A DNA stretch of 64,000 nt, taken from assembly GCF_003855095.1 (NCBI RefSeq), contig NZ_CP033972.1, forward strand, positions 1,302,001 through 1,366,000, in the 5' to 3' direction. A model generated the notes under the pieces. That model worked only from the letters and a program-made list of their open reading frames with translations, was not told the DNA's origin and ran no database searches. Made by a program: the position numbers and the translations under genes. Positions 37,314 through 44,827 of the stretch are shown one piece after another. The stretch's first letter is position 1. Each line of letters opens with the position of its first letter. This DNA comes from Gordonia insulae. GTDB lineage: Bacteria; Actinomycetota; Actinomycetes; Mycobacteriales; Mycobacteriaceae.

Positions 37314-40211
37314 TCAGTGGGCGAATGCCTCGATCGGTGGGCAACTGCACACGAGATTCCGGTCACCGAACGCGTTGTCGATCCGTCGGACGGCCGGCCA
37401 CACCTTGGCCCGGGCACCAGCCGACGGCAGGCCGAGCGGGTAGACCGCGACCTCACGCGAATACGGGTGGTCCCACTCGCCGACGAGGGCCTCCGCGGTG
37501 TGCGGTGCGCCGCGCAGCGGGTTGTCCTCGGCCGGCCACACTCCCGAACCGACCTGGTCGATCTCGCCCCGGATCGCGATCATCGCGTCGCAGAACGCGT
37601 CGAGTTCGTCGAGGTTCTCGCTCTCGGTCGGCTCGACCATCAGCGTCCCGGCCACCGGGAAACTCATCGTCGGTGCGTGGAAACCGTAGTCCGCCAGCCG
37701 TTTCGCGACATCGTCGACGGTGACGCCGGTCGCCTTGGTCAGCGGCCGCAGGTCCAGGATGCACTCGTGTGCGACGAATCCCTCGCCGTCGGTCCGCGCT
37801 GCTTCGCTGCCGCGGCCGGTGTAGAGCACCGGATAGTGATCGCGCAGGCGACGGGCGATGTAATTGGCCGATGCGATCGCGGTCAGCGTCGCTCGGCGCA
37901 GACCGTCCGCCCCCATCATCGCGATGTAGGCGTAGGTGATCGGCAGGATCGACGCCGAACCATACGGAGCGGCCGAGATCGTGCCCTCCGACGAGAGTTC
38001 GTCGGCGAGCGGGTGACCCGGCAGGAAGGACGCGAGATGGGCACGAACGGCAACCGGCCCGACCCCGGGCCCGCCACCGCCGTGCGGGATGCAGAACGTC
38101 TTGTGCAGATTGAGGTGGCTGACGTCACCGCCGAAGCGACCGGGCCGCGCGACCCCGACGAGGGCGTTGAGATTCGCACCGTCGACGTAGACCTGACCGC
38201 CTGCCTCGTGGACGGCCGCGCAGATCTCCTCGATGTCGTGTTCGAACACGCCATGAGTGGACGGATAGGTGATCATGATGGCCGCCAGCACATCCCGATG
38301 CTTGTCGATCTTGAGACGAAGGTCGTCGACGTCGACGTCACCGTTCTCCCGGCACCCGACGACCACCACCCGCATCCCGGCCATCACCGCAGATGCGGCA
38401 TTGGTGCCGTGAGCGCTCGACGGGATGAGGCAGATGTCGCGGCTCTCGTCACCCCGGCTGCGGTGATATCGACGGATCGCGAGCAGTCCCGCGTACTCGC
38501 CCTGCGAGCCGGCGTTCGGTTGCAGGCTGACCCGGTCGTAGCCGGTGACGGCGACCAGCCACTCCTCCAGCGTCGAGATGAGTTCCCGGATGCCGGTGGT
38601 GTCGGAGACGGGCGCGAACGGGTGCAGGCGCGCGAACCCGGGCCAGGTGACCGGCTCCATCTCCGCGGTCGCGTTCAGCTTCATCGTGCACGAACCGAGC
38701 GGGATCATGCTGCGATCGAGTGCGATGTCCTTGTCGGACAGCGCACGCAGGTACCGCAGCATGGCGGTCTCCGTGCGATATCGGTTGAAGGCCGGGTGGG
38801 TGAGGAAGTCGCTCTGCCGGGTCTCGATCGGCTGCGCGAACGAATGACGGCGCACCCCTTCGGCACTGAACGCACGCAGCACCGCGGCCAGGTCGGCGTC
38901 CGTGGTGGTCTCGTCGCAGGCGATGCCGACGGCATCGGCGTCGATCCGCCGAAGGTTGATGTTGCCGTCGCGTTTGGCGTTCGCGACGATCGCGTCGGCC
39001 TGACCGGGCGCACGCACCACGATGGTGTCGAAGAACGACGAATGCGCGATCGAGAAGCCGGCGACCGTCAGGCTGTCGGCCAGGAACGCCGCCGCGTCGT
39101 GCACTCGCCGCGCGATCGCACGCAGACCGTCGGCGCCGTGATACGAGGCGTACATCGCGGCCATGACGGCGAGCAGCACCTGGGCGGTGCAGATGTTGCT
39201 GGTGGCCTTCTCCCGCCGGATGTGCTGTTCACGGGTCTGCAGCGAGAGGCGGTAGGCGAGGTTGCCGTCGGCGTCCTTGGAGACGCCGACCAGCCGGCCC
39301 GGCAGTTGCCGAGCATGCGCGGAGTGCACCGCCAGATAGCCGGCGTGCGGACCCCCGAATCCCATCGGCACGCCGAACCGCTGCGTGGTGCCGAAGCACA
39401 CATCCGCGCCCTGCTCGCCCGGCGGCGTGATCAGGGTCAGGGCGAGTAGGTCGGCGCCCACCGATACCAGGGCGCCGCGATCGTGCGCCGCCGAGATGAT
39501 CGGCGCGACGTCGAGAATCCGGCCGGACGCACCCGGAACCTGCAGCACGACCCCGAAGAAGTCGCCGTCGGGCAACCCGCACTCGGGCAGCGACGGGTGC
39601 AACGACGCCGTGACCAGCTCGATACCGAGCGGCTCGGCCCGCGTGTCGAGGAGGGCGCGCGTCTGCGGGAACAGGTCGGCGTCGACGACGAGACGCGGCG
39701 AACGGGATTTGCCGGCGCGACGCATCAAGGTCATCGCCTCGGCCGCCGCGGTCGCCTCGTCGAGCATCGACGCGTTGGCGACCTCCATCGCGGTGAGGTC
39801 GGCGACCATGGTCTGGAAGTTCAGCAGCGCCTCGAGGCGTCCCTGGCTGATCTCCGGCTGATACGGGGTATACGCGGTGTACCAGGCGGGGTTCTCGAGC
39901 ACGTTCCGCAGGATGACCGGCGGGGTGAAGGTGTCGTGGTAGCCGAGTCCGATCATCGATCGCGCGACCACGTTGCGGGATGCGAGTTCGGCGAGGCGGT
40001 CGTGCACCTCGTGTTCACCCATGGCGGGCGGCAGCGCTTGCAGACCGTTGTCGCCGGGCTCGTCGGCGATCACCGACGGCACGACGGCCGCCGCGAGTTC
40101 GTCGAGCGAGGAGACACCGATCTCGGCGAGGATGCGGTCGGTCTCGGCGGGGTCGGGACCGACATGGCGGTCGATGAAGGTCACCGGATCGGACGCGGAA
40201 GTGGCGGGCAT
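37314..40211 (-). CDS. gcvP: Glycine dehydrogenase (decarboxylating), P-protein
   Basis: This 965-residue fused (alpha plus beta) P-protein of the glycine cleavage system is a PLP enzyme that decarboxylates glycine and passes the aminomethyl group to lipoyl-GcvH. The N-terminal half begins [20 protein letters not shown]. The PLP lysine is in [18 protein letters not shown] at about residue 702. ATG 40211 is preceded by GAGAGG. The gene is the only one behind a tandem glycine riboswitch (40273-40468). gcvH is 3.4 kb upstream in the same orientation; gcvT is not in the window. Confidence 0.97.
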   Translation of the reverse strand: MPATSASDPVTFIDRHVGPDPAETDRILAEIGVSSLDELAAAVVPSVIADEPGDNGLQALPPAMGEHEVHDRLAELASRNVVARSMIGLGYHDTFTPPVILRNVLENPAWYTAYTPYQPEISQGRLEALLNFQTMVADLTAMEVANASMLDEATAAAEAMTLMRRAGKSRSPRLVVDADLFPQTRALLDTRAEPLGIELVTASLHPSLPECGLPDGDFFGVVLQVPGASGRILDVAPIISAAHDRGALVSVGADLLALTLITPPGEQGADVCFGTTQRFGVPMGFGGPHAGYLAVHSAHARQLPGRLVGVSKDADGNLAYRLSLQTREQHIRREKATSNICTAQVLLAVMAAMYASYHGADGLRAIARRVHDAAAFLADSLTVAGFSIAHSSFFDTIVVRAPGQADAIVANAKRDGNINLRRIDADAVGIACDETTTDADLAAVLRAFSAEGVRRHSFAQPIETRQSDFLTHPAFNRYRTETAMLRYLRALSDKDIALDRSMIPLGSCTMKLNATAEMEPVTWPGFARLHPFAPVSDTTGIRELISTLEEWLVAVTGYDRVSLQPNAGSQGEYAGLLAIRRYHRSRGDESRDICLIPSSAHGTNAASAVMAGMRVVVVGCRENGDVDVDDLRLKIDKHRDVLAAIMITYPSTHGVFEHDIEEICAAVHEAGGQVYVDGANLNALVGVARPGRFGGDVSHLNLHKTFCIPHGGGGPGVGPVAVRAHLASFLPGHPLADELSSEGTISAAPYGSASILPITYAYIAMMGADGLRRATLTAIASANYIARRLRDHYPVLYTGRGSEAARTDGEGFVAHECILDLRPLTKATGVTVDDVAKRLADYGFHAPTMSFPVAGTLMVEPTESENLDELDAFCDAMIAIRGEIDQVGSGVWPAEDNPLRGAPHTAEALVGEWDHPYSREVAVYPLGLPSAGARAKVWPAVRRIDNAFGDRNLVCSCPPIEAFAH

Positions 40212-40272
40212 GACAGGTCAACCTCTCGGCGGTCTGCGGCCCTCCCCCTCTGTCATGTCCGGAATCCGCGTT

Positions 40273-40468
40273 GGGGATACCTGACGCCTGAGAGATTCGG
40301 CCGAACCCGTGACGGGGGTGGCCTTTCACCGTGGGCGGACCCGGGTCACCCCGGGCCTCTTTCCAGAGACGCCGTCAACTCCACGGTCCTGGGTGCCTGA
40401 GAGTTTGACGAGGAGGTGTTGCTCCTTCGGCGGCCACCCCAACCCGATCGGTGGCTCTCTCCCGTGAC
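40273..40468 (-). promoter_or_regulatory. Tandem glycine riboswitch
   Basis: On the minus strand, two successive aptamers are recognisable. Aptamer 1 (about 40468-40384) has GGGAGAGAGCC, the core GCCGAAGGAGCAAC and the closing CTCTCAGGCACCC. After a short linker, aptamer 2 (about 40373-40273) has GCGTCTCTGGAAAGAGG, a GTGAAAGG segment, GGCCGAA and the closing CTCTCAGGCGTCAGG. This matches the gcvT-type glycine riboswitch with cooperative ligand binding. It sits 62 bases before gcvP and should turn expression on when glycine is high. Its mode, transcriptional or translational, is not evident. Confidence 0.92.
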
Positions 40469-40475
40469 GTAGCGA

Positions 40476-40500
40476 CGCCCACCCAGTATACGGGTGGGCG
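40476..40500 (-). promoter_or_regulatory. gcvP promoter -10 inside a dyad
   Basis: A 9-bp inverted repeat CGCCCACCC/GGGTGGGCG has AGTATAC as its seven-base loop. On the minus strand that loop contains TATACT (40490-40485), a near-consensus -10, placing the start of transcription just before the riboswitch. The dyad may also terminate the upstream merR transcript. The -35 is poor. Confidence 0.5.
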
Positions 40501-40542
40501 GCTGCTGTGCAGTTCAGCCCCGCGCCGGGGCTGGAGGAGGCG

Positions 40543-41190
40543 TCAGCCGGTGCGGCGGGTACGGCTCTTGCGACGCGCGGCGAGTTCGTCCTCGGGAGCG
40601 GTCTCCGTCACGCCGCCGTCGGCCCGTTCGCCGGGGAAGTCGGCGATGGTGCCGGTCAGCTCACGCATCGCGCCGCTGACCGCGATGCCGAACACGCCCT
40701 GGCCACCCTGCAGCAGATCCACGACCTCCTCGGCCGATGTGCACTCGTAGACCGTGGTGCCGTCGGAGAAGAGCGTGATCCGCGCGAGGTCCTCGACGCC
40801 ACGTTTGCGCAGGTGGTCGACGGCGACGCGGATGTTCTGCAACGAGATCCCGGTGTCGAGGAGCCGCTTGACGATCTTGAGGACGAGGATGTCCTTGAAC
40901 GAGTAGAGCCGCTGGCTACCCGATCCGGCCGCGCCGCGGATGGACGGTACGACCAGCGATGTGCGGGCCCAGTAATCGAGTTGGCGGTAAGTGATACCGG
41001 CGATCTGGCAGGCACTGGGCACCCGGTAGCCGATGAGCTCGTCGGGAACCGTGTCGTTCGGGAACAGACCGGGCGCGATGTCGTCGAGGCTGCCCTGGGT
41101 GGCGGTCGTCGTGGGGGCGCTGTCGGCGGCACCGTCGGGTGCCGGATCCGTCGGTGACGTCACTTCGTCGTCGAACGGCTGATCGCCCAC
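40543..41190 (-). CDS. MerR-family regulator, Rv1830 (ResR/McdR) type
   Basis: This 215-residue protein has a disordered 45-residue acidic N-terminus, then a MerR winged helix-turn-helix (VPSACQIAGITYRQLDYWAR). A linker helix with GSQRLYSFKDILVLKIVKRL and a C-terminal domain (YECTSAEEVVDLLQGGQGVF) follow. By sequence and position it corresponds to mycobacterial Rv1830, reported as a regulator of growth and cell division (ResR/McdR). No cysteine pair for metal sensing is visible. A promoter with a TTGATC-17-TACCGT layout is predicted at 41326-41354, and a dyad at 41373-41389 may be an autoregulatory site. Confidence 0.85.
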   Translation of the reverse strand: MGDQPFDDEVTSPTDPAPDGAADSAPTTTATQGSLDDIAPGLFPNDTVPDELIGYRVPSACQIAGITYRQLDYWARTSLVVPSIRGAAGSGSQRLYSFKDILVLKIVKRLLDTGISLQNIRVAVDHLRKRGVEDLARITLFSDGTTVYECTSAEEVVDLLQGGQGVFGIAVSGAMRELTGTIADFPGERADGGVTETAPEDELAARRKSRTRRTG

Positions 41191-41325
41191 TGCAGACTCC
41201 CTCGCAACGCCTGGATCGACTCGAAAGGCACCGAACCCCGGGCAATGGCCTCGAGGACTGCTTCAACAGTACGCGCCTGACGGACGATCATCCTCCGTGC
41301 CCGCCGAAATCGGGCAACGTGTTGA

Positions 41326-41354
41326 ACGGTAGGTCTCCAGGAGAGGGCGATCAA
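41326..41354 (-). promoter_or_regulatory. Predicted promoter of the Rv1830-type merR
   Basis: On the minus strand TTGATC (41354-41349) and TACCGT (41331-41326) are separated by exactly 17 bases. Transcription would start near 41319, giving a leader of about 130 nt before ATG 41190. Confidence 0.45.
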
Positions 41355-41372
41355 CGCGACGCGCGGGACAAC

Positions 41373-41389
41373 CTCAACCTCAAGTTGAG
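41373..41389. promoter_or_regulatory. Dyad CTCAAC-N5-GTTGAG upstream of merR promoter
   Basis: The six-base arms are separated by CTCAA and are partly duplicated as CCTCAA-CCTCAA. It lies 19 bp upstream of the predicted -35. It is a candidate site for the regulator itself or for the neighbouring FtsR-type MerR protein. Confidence 0.3.
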
Positions 41390-41442
41390 ATCGAGCAAAC
41401 AGTGACCTGGCAGTGGCCGTTCCGTGACCAACCGGGGCGGTG

Positions 41443-41952
41443 TCAGGCGCCGCCGCTGGCCTTGAAGTCGTCCGGCGAGACGTTGTCGAGGAACTCCTTG
41501 AACTTCTCCACCTCGTCCTCTTTGGCACCTGTCGCCGGGGCCTCCGAGTCGTCCTCTTCTTCCGGGATCAAGAGTCCCGCCTCGGTGAGGACGTCCTCGT
41601 CCGCGATGATCGGCACCCCGACGCGCATCGCGACCGCGATCGAATCCGAGGGGCGGGCCGACACCCGGACGTCGTCGGCGAAGACCATCTCCGCGTAGAA
41701 GGTGCCCTCCTGCATGTCGACGATCCGGACCTCCTGCAGGGTTCGTCCGAATTCGGCGATCAGGTTGACGATCAGATCGTGCGTGAGTGGACGAGGGGGT
41801 TCGATCCCCTTCTGCTGCAAGGCGATCGATGCCGCTTCGCTCTGCCCGATCCAGATCGGCAGGTACCGCTCGCCCTCGACCTCGCGGAGCAGCAGCACCG
41901 GCTGACTCTGTGGCGGCTCGACCCGAATGCCCACGACTCGCATCTCGCCCAT
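41443..41952 (-). CDS. Bifunctional nuclease family protein (DUF151)
   Basis: This 169-residue conserved protein has the DUF151 hallmark segments LREVEGERYLPIWIGQSEA, RPLTHDLIVNLI and SARPSDSIAVAMRVGVPI. Plant and bacterial relatives are described as DNases/RNases, but the mycobacterial homologue (Rv1829) has no settled role. The C-terminal tail KEDEVEKFKEFLDNVSPDDF is acidic and conserved in the genus group. ATG 41952 is used because conservation starts with MGEMRVVGIRVE, although the frame stays open upstream. It lies between two MerR regulators, an order kept across Mycobacteriales. Confidence 0.88.
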   Translation of the reverse strand: MGEMRVVGIRVEPPQSQPVLLLREVEGERYLPIWIGQSEAASIALQQKGIEPPRPLTHDLIVNLIAEFGRTLQEVRIVDMQEGTFYAEMVFADDVRVSARPSDSIAVAMRVGVPIIADEDVLTEAGLLIPEEEDDSEAPATGAKEDEVEKFKEFLDNVSPDDFKASGGA

Positions 41953-42007
41953 CAGCACCCGCCTCCCTCTGATCGCGCGGACGCCATCCGGTCCGCTGCT
42001 TCGCTCC

Positions 42008-42048
42008 CGGCACGGCGTTTCGACTCGCTCGCTGCACGTCCCGTGCCG
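42008..42048. repeat. REP-like inverted repeat
   Basis: CGGCACGG (42008-42015) and CCGTGCCG (42041-42048) enclose a 25-base loop containing CGTTTCGACTCGCTCGCTGC. This motif resembles extragenic repeats common in Gordonia and Rhodococcus genomes, as I recall them. It lies in the 160-bp gap between the ftsR-like gene and the DUF151 gene, in the leader region of the latter. Confidence 0.4.
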
Positions 42049-42112
42049 ACAGTCCTTCGTTGTCAACGACGCTACACCGCAGACCGGCGCCGCGACGGGC
42101 GTGCGAGCGCGT

Positions 42113-42838
42113 TCAGTCCAGCACGCCGCGCACCGCGGCCTTGACCAGTTGGGTGTGCAGGGTCACCGACAATGCGGCGATCTCCCGGACGAGTTCCTCG
42201 GCCCTGTCTCGCGCCCCGGTCCCCTTGCCCTTGGCGATGGGGTTCGCGATCTGAGCGACGAGTCCGGCCTCGCGATCCGCGGACACCTTGAAGGCGCGCA
42301 GATGCCGAGTCTCGAGTCCGTAGTTCGCCAGTGCGGCGGCCGCTTCGACCAACTTCACCGCGTCCTCGTCGAAGAAGCCGGCCGGGCCCGCGATCAGCAG
42401 CCCGTTGCGCTGCAACTCGGTGACGAACGCCGAGTCGACACCCGTGCGCTCCATCAGCGCCTCGCGCGAGACACGGCCACCGCGGGTGCCGAAATCGGTC
42501 GCCGGGGCGACCGCAGTACGCGCCGAGGACAGCAGCCGGGTCCCCCCGGCACCGGCCCCGCCGTCACCGCGATCGATGGCCTCGAGTTGTTCTTTGATCA
42601 CCTTGAGTGGCAGATAGCGGTCGCGCTGCGCGGTGAGCACGAAGCGCAGGCGCTCGCAGTCCGCGGAGCTGAACCGCCGATAGCCCGACGGCGCCCTCTC
42701 GGGGGTGATCAGACCCTCGGATTCCAGAAATCGGATCTTCGAGATCGTGACATCCGGAAAATCTTCGCGCAGGAGCGCGAGGACCGTGCCGATCGACATC
42801 GATCCCTCGCCGCGCTGACCTGCCGACGACGCCGTCAC
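42113..42838 (-). CDS. ftsR: MerR-family regulator, FtsR type (Rv1828-like)
   Basis: This 241-residue protein has an N-terminal MerR domain (MSIGTVLALLREDFPDVTIS; KIRFLESEGLITPERAPSGY; RRFSSADCERLRFVL), a flexible Gly/Ala-rich linker and a C-terminal all-helical domain (GFFDEDAVKLVEAAAALANYG). In Corynebacterium glutamicum the homologue FtsR activates ftsZ, so a link with cell division is expected. GTG 42838 gives an N-terminus like that of the mycobacterial protein; ATG 42799 with GAGGG just upstream is an alternative. It begins four bases after the garA stop. Confidence 0.85.
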   Translation of the reverse strand: MTASSAGQRGEGSMSIGTVLALLREDFPDVTISKIRFLESEGLITPERAPSGYRRFSSADCERLRFVLTAQRDRYLPLKVIKEQLEAIDRGDGGAGAGGTRLLSSARTAVAPATDFGTRGGRVSREALMERTGVDSAFVTELQRNGLLIAGPAGFFDEDAVKLVEAAAALANYGLETRHLRAFKVSADREAGLVAQIANPIAKGKGTGARDRAEELVREIAALSVTLHTQLVKAAVRGVLD

Positions 42839-42842
42839 GGGG

Positions 42843-43295
42843 TCAGGCGCCCGCTTGGCCGTCGCGTGGGCCGCTCAGGAAGACCAGGCGGAACTTGCCG
42901 ATCTGAACCTCGTCGCCGTTGCTCAGCTGTGCGGTGTCGACCGGCTCCCGGTTGACGTAGGTGCCGTTCAGGCTGCCGACATCGACCACCTGGAACTCGT
43001 TGTCGCCAAGGCGGAATTCGGCGTGTCGACGACTGACGGTCACGTCGTCGAGGAAGATGTCGCTGTCGGGATGCCGACCGGCCGACGTGGTCGCCTGGTC
43101 AAGCAGGAACCGCGACCCCGCGTTGGGGCCGCGCTTGACGACAAGCAGCGCCGTGCCGGGCGAGAGCCTTTCCACCCCGGTGTCGGCGGGCTCACTCGAG
43201 GTGGTCGTCCCGGCGTCGAGTTCAGAGATGAACTCCTCCCGGAAAACCGAGGTGGTCTCCACCGGTGCCTCAAGATCCTTGTCGTTTTCGCTCAC
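42843..43295 (-). CDS. garA: FHA-domain metabolic regulator GarA/OdhI
   Basis: This 150-residue protein has an N-terminal phospho-acceptor motif PVETTSVF (Thr14/Thr15) and a C-terminal FHA domain with GRHPDSDIFLDD, SRRHAEFRL and GSLNGTYVN, containing the Arg, Ser, His and Asn that read phosphothreonine. In mycobacteria and corynebacteria PknB/PknG phosphorylation switches GarA/OdhI off, releasing inhibition of 2-oxoglutarate dehydrogenase and glutamate dehydrogenase and altering glutamate synthase. GTG 43295 is chosen over an upstream in-frame start because AAGGAG lies six bases before it. The kinases are outside the window. Confidence 0.95.
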   Translation of the reverse strand: MSENDKDLEAPVETTSVFREEFISELDAGTTTSSEPADTGVERLSPGTALLVVKRGPNAGSRFLLDQATTSAGRHPDSDIFLDDVTVSRRHAEFRLGDNEFQVVDVGSLNGTYVNREPVDTAQLSNGDEVQIGKFRLVFLSGPRDGQAGA

Positions 43296-43617
43296 CACTT
43301 CTCCTTCGTCTGTCTCGGTGCCCGGGGCTCTGAGCCCCGGCGCCTGCGGCCCCTCGGCCACGTGATGTGTGGGGACCTGGGTGCCCGCGATGCCGGTGCA
43401 GCATCACTGCGATCGGATATCCGGCTCGCCGAAGTCTTCGGATTCCGAACCGGTTCTGCTGTGAGTAAACCGTACCGTGTCGTGGGCGCCTCGCGGGTGG
43501 TCGAGTCGATTGGGACTCCGCCGATCATAGTCGCAGCGCCCGGTTCGCCCGACCGCTTACGGACGTCTGGTCGCCCGCCTGTCACCGCCCTGTCCATCCG
43601 GGCGGCGGCGAAGGCAC
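43296..43617. other. gcvH-garA intergenic region
   Basis: This 322-bp stretch without a supported gene separates garA from the upstream gcvH. On the minus strand there is a TATGAT hexamer (43529-43524) that could be a -10, giving a leader of about 220 nt, and a second candidate TACGGT/TTTACT near 43464-43474. Ribosome site AAGGAG is at its garA end. No convincing terminator or riboswitch was found. Confidence 0.4.
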
Positions 43618-44022
43618 TCAGCCGTCGATCACACCTCGATAACCGTCCGCGTCGAGCGTCCCCGCCAACGCGTCGTCGAGTGCCGACTCGTCGGCCACGT
43701 CGATGACGACCAGCCAGCCCGACCCGTACGGGTCGGAGTTCACGAGCTCCGGTGTGGAGTCGAGCGCGCCGTTGACCTCCGACACCGTACCGTCGAGCGG
43801 ACCGAAGATGTCGGAGACACTCTTGGTCGACTCCACCTCGGCGAACGACTCGCCCTTCTCGACGGCGTCGTCGGGTGACGGCAGCTGAACGAACACCACG
43901 TCGCCGAGCGCGTCCTGCGCGAAGTCGGTGATGCCCACGCGCACGGTGGTCGGCCCGGTCCTCTCCACCCACTCGTGTTCGGCCGTATAGCGCAGGGCTG
44001 CGGGCACATTGGTATCGGTCAC
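43618..44022 (-). CDS. gcvH: Glycine cleavage system H protein
   Basis: This 134-residue lipoyl carrier of the glycine cleavage system shuttles the aminomethyl intermediate between P, T and L proteins. The lipoylation site is Lys67 in AEVESTKSVSDI. TAEHEWV at the start and NSDPYGSGWLVVI near the end are typical. Unlike gcvP it has no riboswitch upstream. It is the first gene of the gcvH-garA-ftsR stretch, which connects glycine use with GarA. Confidence 0.96.
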   Translation of the reverse strand: MTDTNVPAALRYTAEHEWVERTGPTTVRVGITDFAQDALGDVVFVQLPSPDDAVEKGESFAEVESTKSVSDIFGPLDGTVSEVNGALDSTPELVNSDPYGSGWLVVIDVADESALDDALAGTLDADGYRGVIDG

Positions 44023-44161
44023 TGTCGCACCTTTCTCGCCTGAAGCGGAGAATCGAACGAATGGGGAAACATCGAACTGCTCCCGATCGACGACATTAGG
44101 TCATCGATACGGGCGGTGTCGGGTGGGTCGCCGGATCCGGTGCGACCGACGCCGTTGCTGC

Positions 44162-44827
44162 TCACGCGGCTGCCGAGGTACGGGGCATGTGCCGCAGCAC
44201 CAGCACCGTCTGATACGCGTACAGCACGAATGACCAGAGATAGAGCGCGACGCCCCAGATCATGAACGCCCAGCCGATCGGGTAGCTGATCGTCCCGACG
44301 ATCGAATCCAATTGTCCGGCAAGCAGCCACGGGAATGCACTCATCAGCGCGAAGGTCGCGGCCTTGCCGATGTAGAGGACCGGCAGCGCCACCAACCCAC
44401 GGGACCGCAGCAACGGCGCGGTGGCGAACAGCGCGAGGTCACGGCCGATGATGATCGCGATCAGCCACCACGGCACGAACTCGCGGATCCCGAACGCGAT
44501 CGGGATGATGACGATGTAGAGGCGATCGGCCGCCGGGTCGAGCAGGGCCCCGATCCGCGACGACTGATTCAGCCACCTCGCCAGCTTGCCGTCGGCCCAG
44601 TCGGAGAACCCGGAGAACAGCAGGATCGCGAAGGCCCAGCCGTCGGCCTTCTCCACCAGCAGCAGCCATACGAATACCGGGATCAGTGCGAGGCGCAGCA
44701 CGCTCAACGCGTTCGGCACCGTGATGTAGCGATCCCGGGTGAGCGCGTCACCGGCGGACTCGCCGACGGCGGGTGTGTCGACCCGGTCCGGCGGATCGCC
44801 GGCTCCGGGCCTCCCGACCGGGGTCAC
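44162..44827 (-). CDS. CDP-alcohol phosphatidyltransferase (PgsA2-like)
   Basis: This 221-residue integral membrane enzyme has about six hydrophobic segments. The CDP-alcohol phosphotransferase motif DG-x2-AR-x8-G-x3-D-x3-D is complete in DGKLARWLNQSSRIGALLDP plus the following AAD. It transfers a phosphatidyl group from CDP-diacylglycerol to an alcohol; in M. tuberculosis the copy beside secA2 is called PgsA2, whose exact product is less certain than that of PgsA3. GTG 44827 overlaps the secA2 stop (GTGA), showing translational coupling with the accessory secretion ATPase. Confidence 0.85.
   Translation of the reverse strand: MTPVGRPGAGDPPDRVDTPAVGESAGDALTRDRYITVPNALSVLRLALIPVFVWLLLVEKADGWAFAILLFSGFSDWADGKLARWLNQSSRIGALLDPAADRLYIVIIPIAFGIREFVPWWLIAIIIGRDLALFATAPLLRSRGLVALPVLYIGKAATFALMSAFPWLLAGQLDSIVGTISYPIGWAFMIWGVALYLWSFVLYAYQTVLVLRHMPRTSAAA

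Noticed and set aside
43292..43972. Open frame covering the gcvH-garA gap on the minus strand
   Set aside because: It is an out-of-frame continuation through gcvH with Arg-rich composition and no start or ribosome site of its own.
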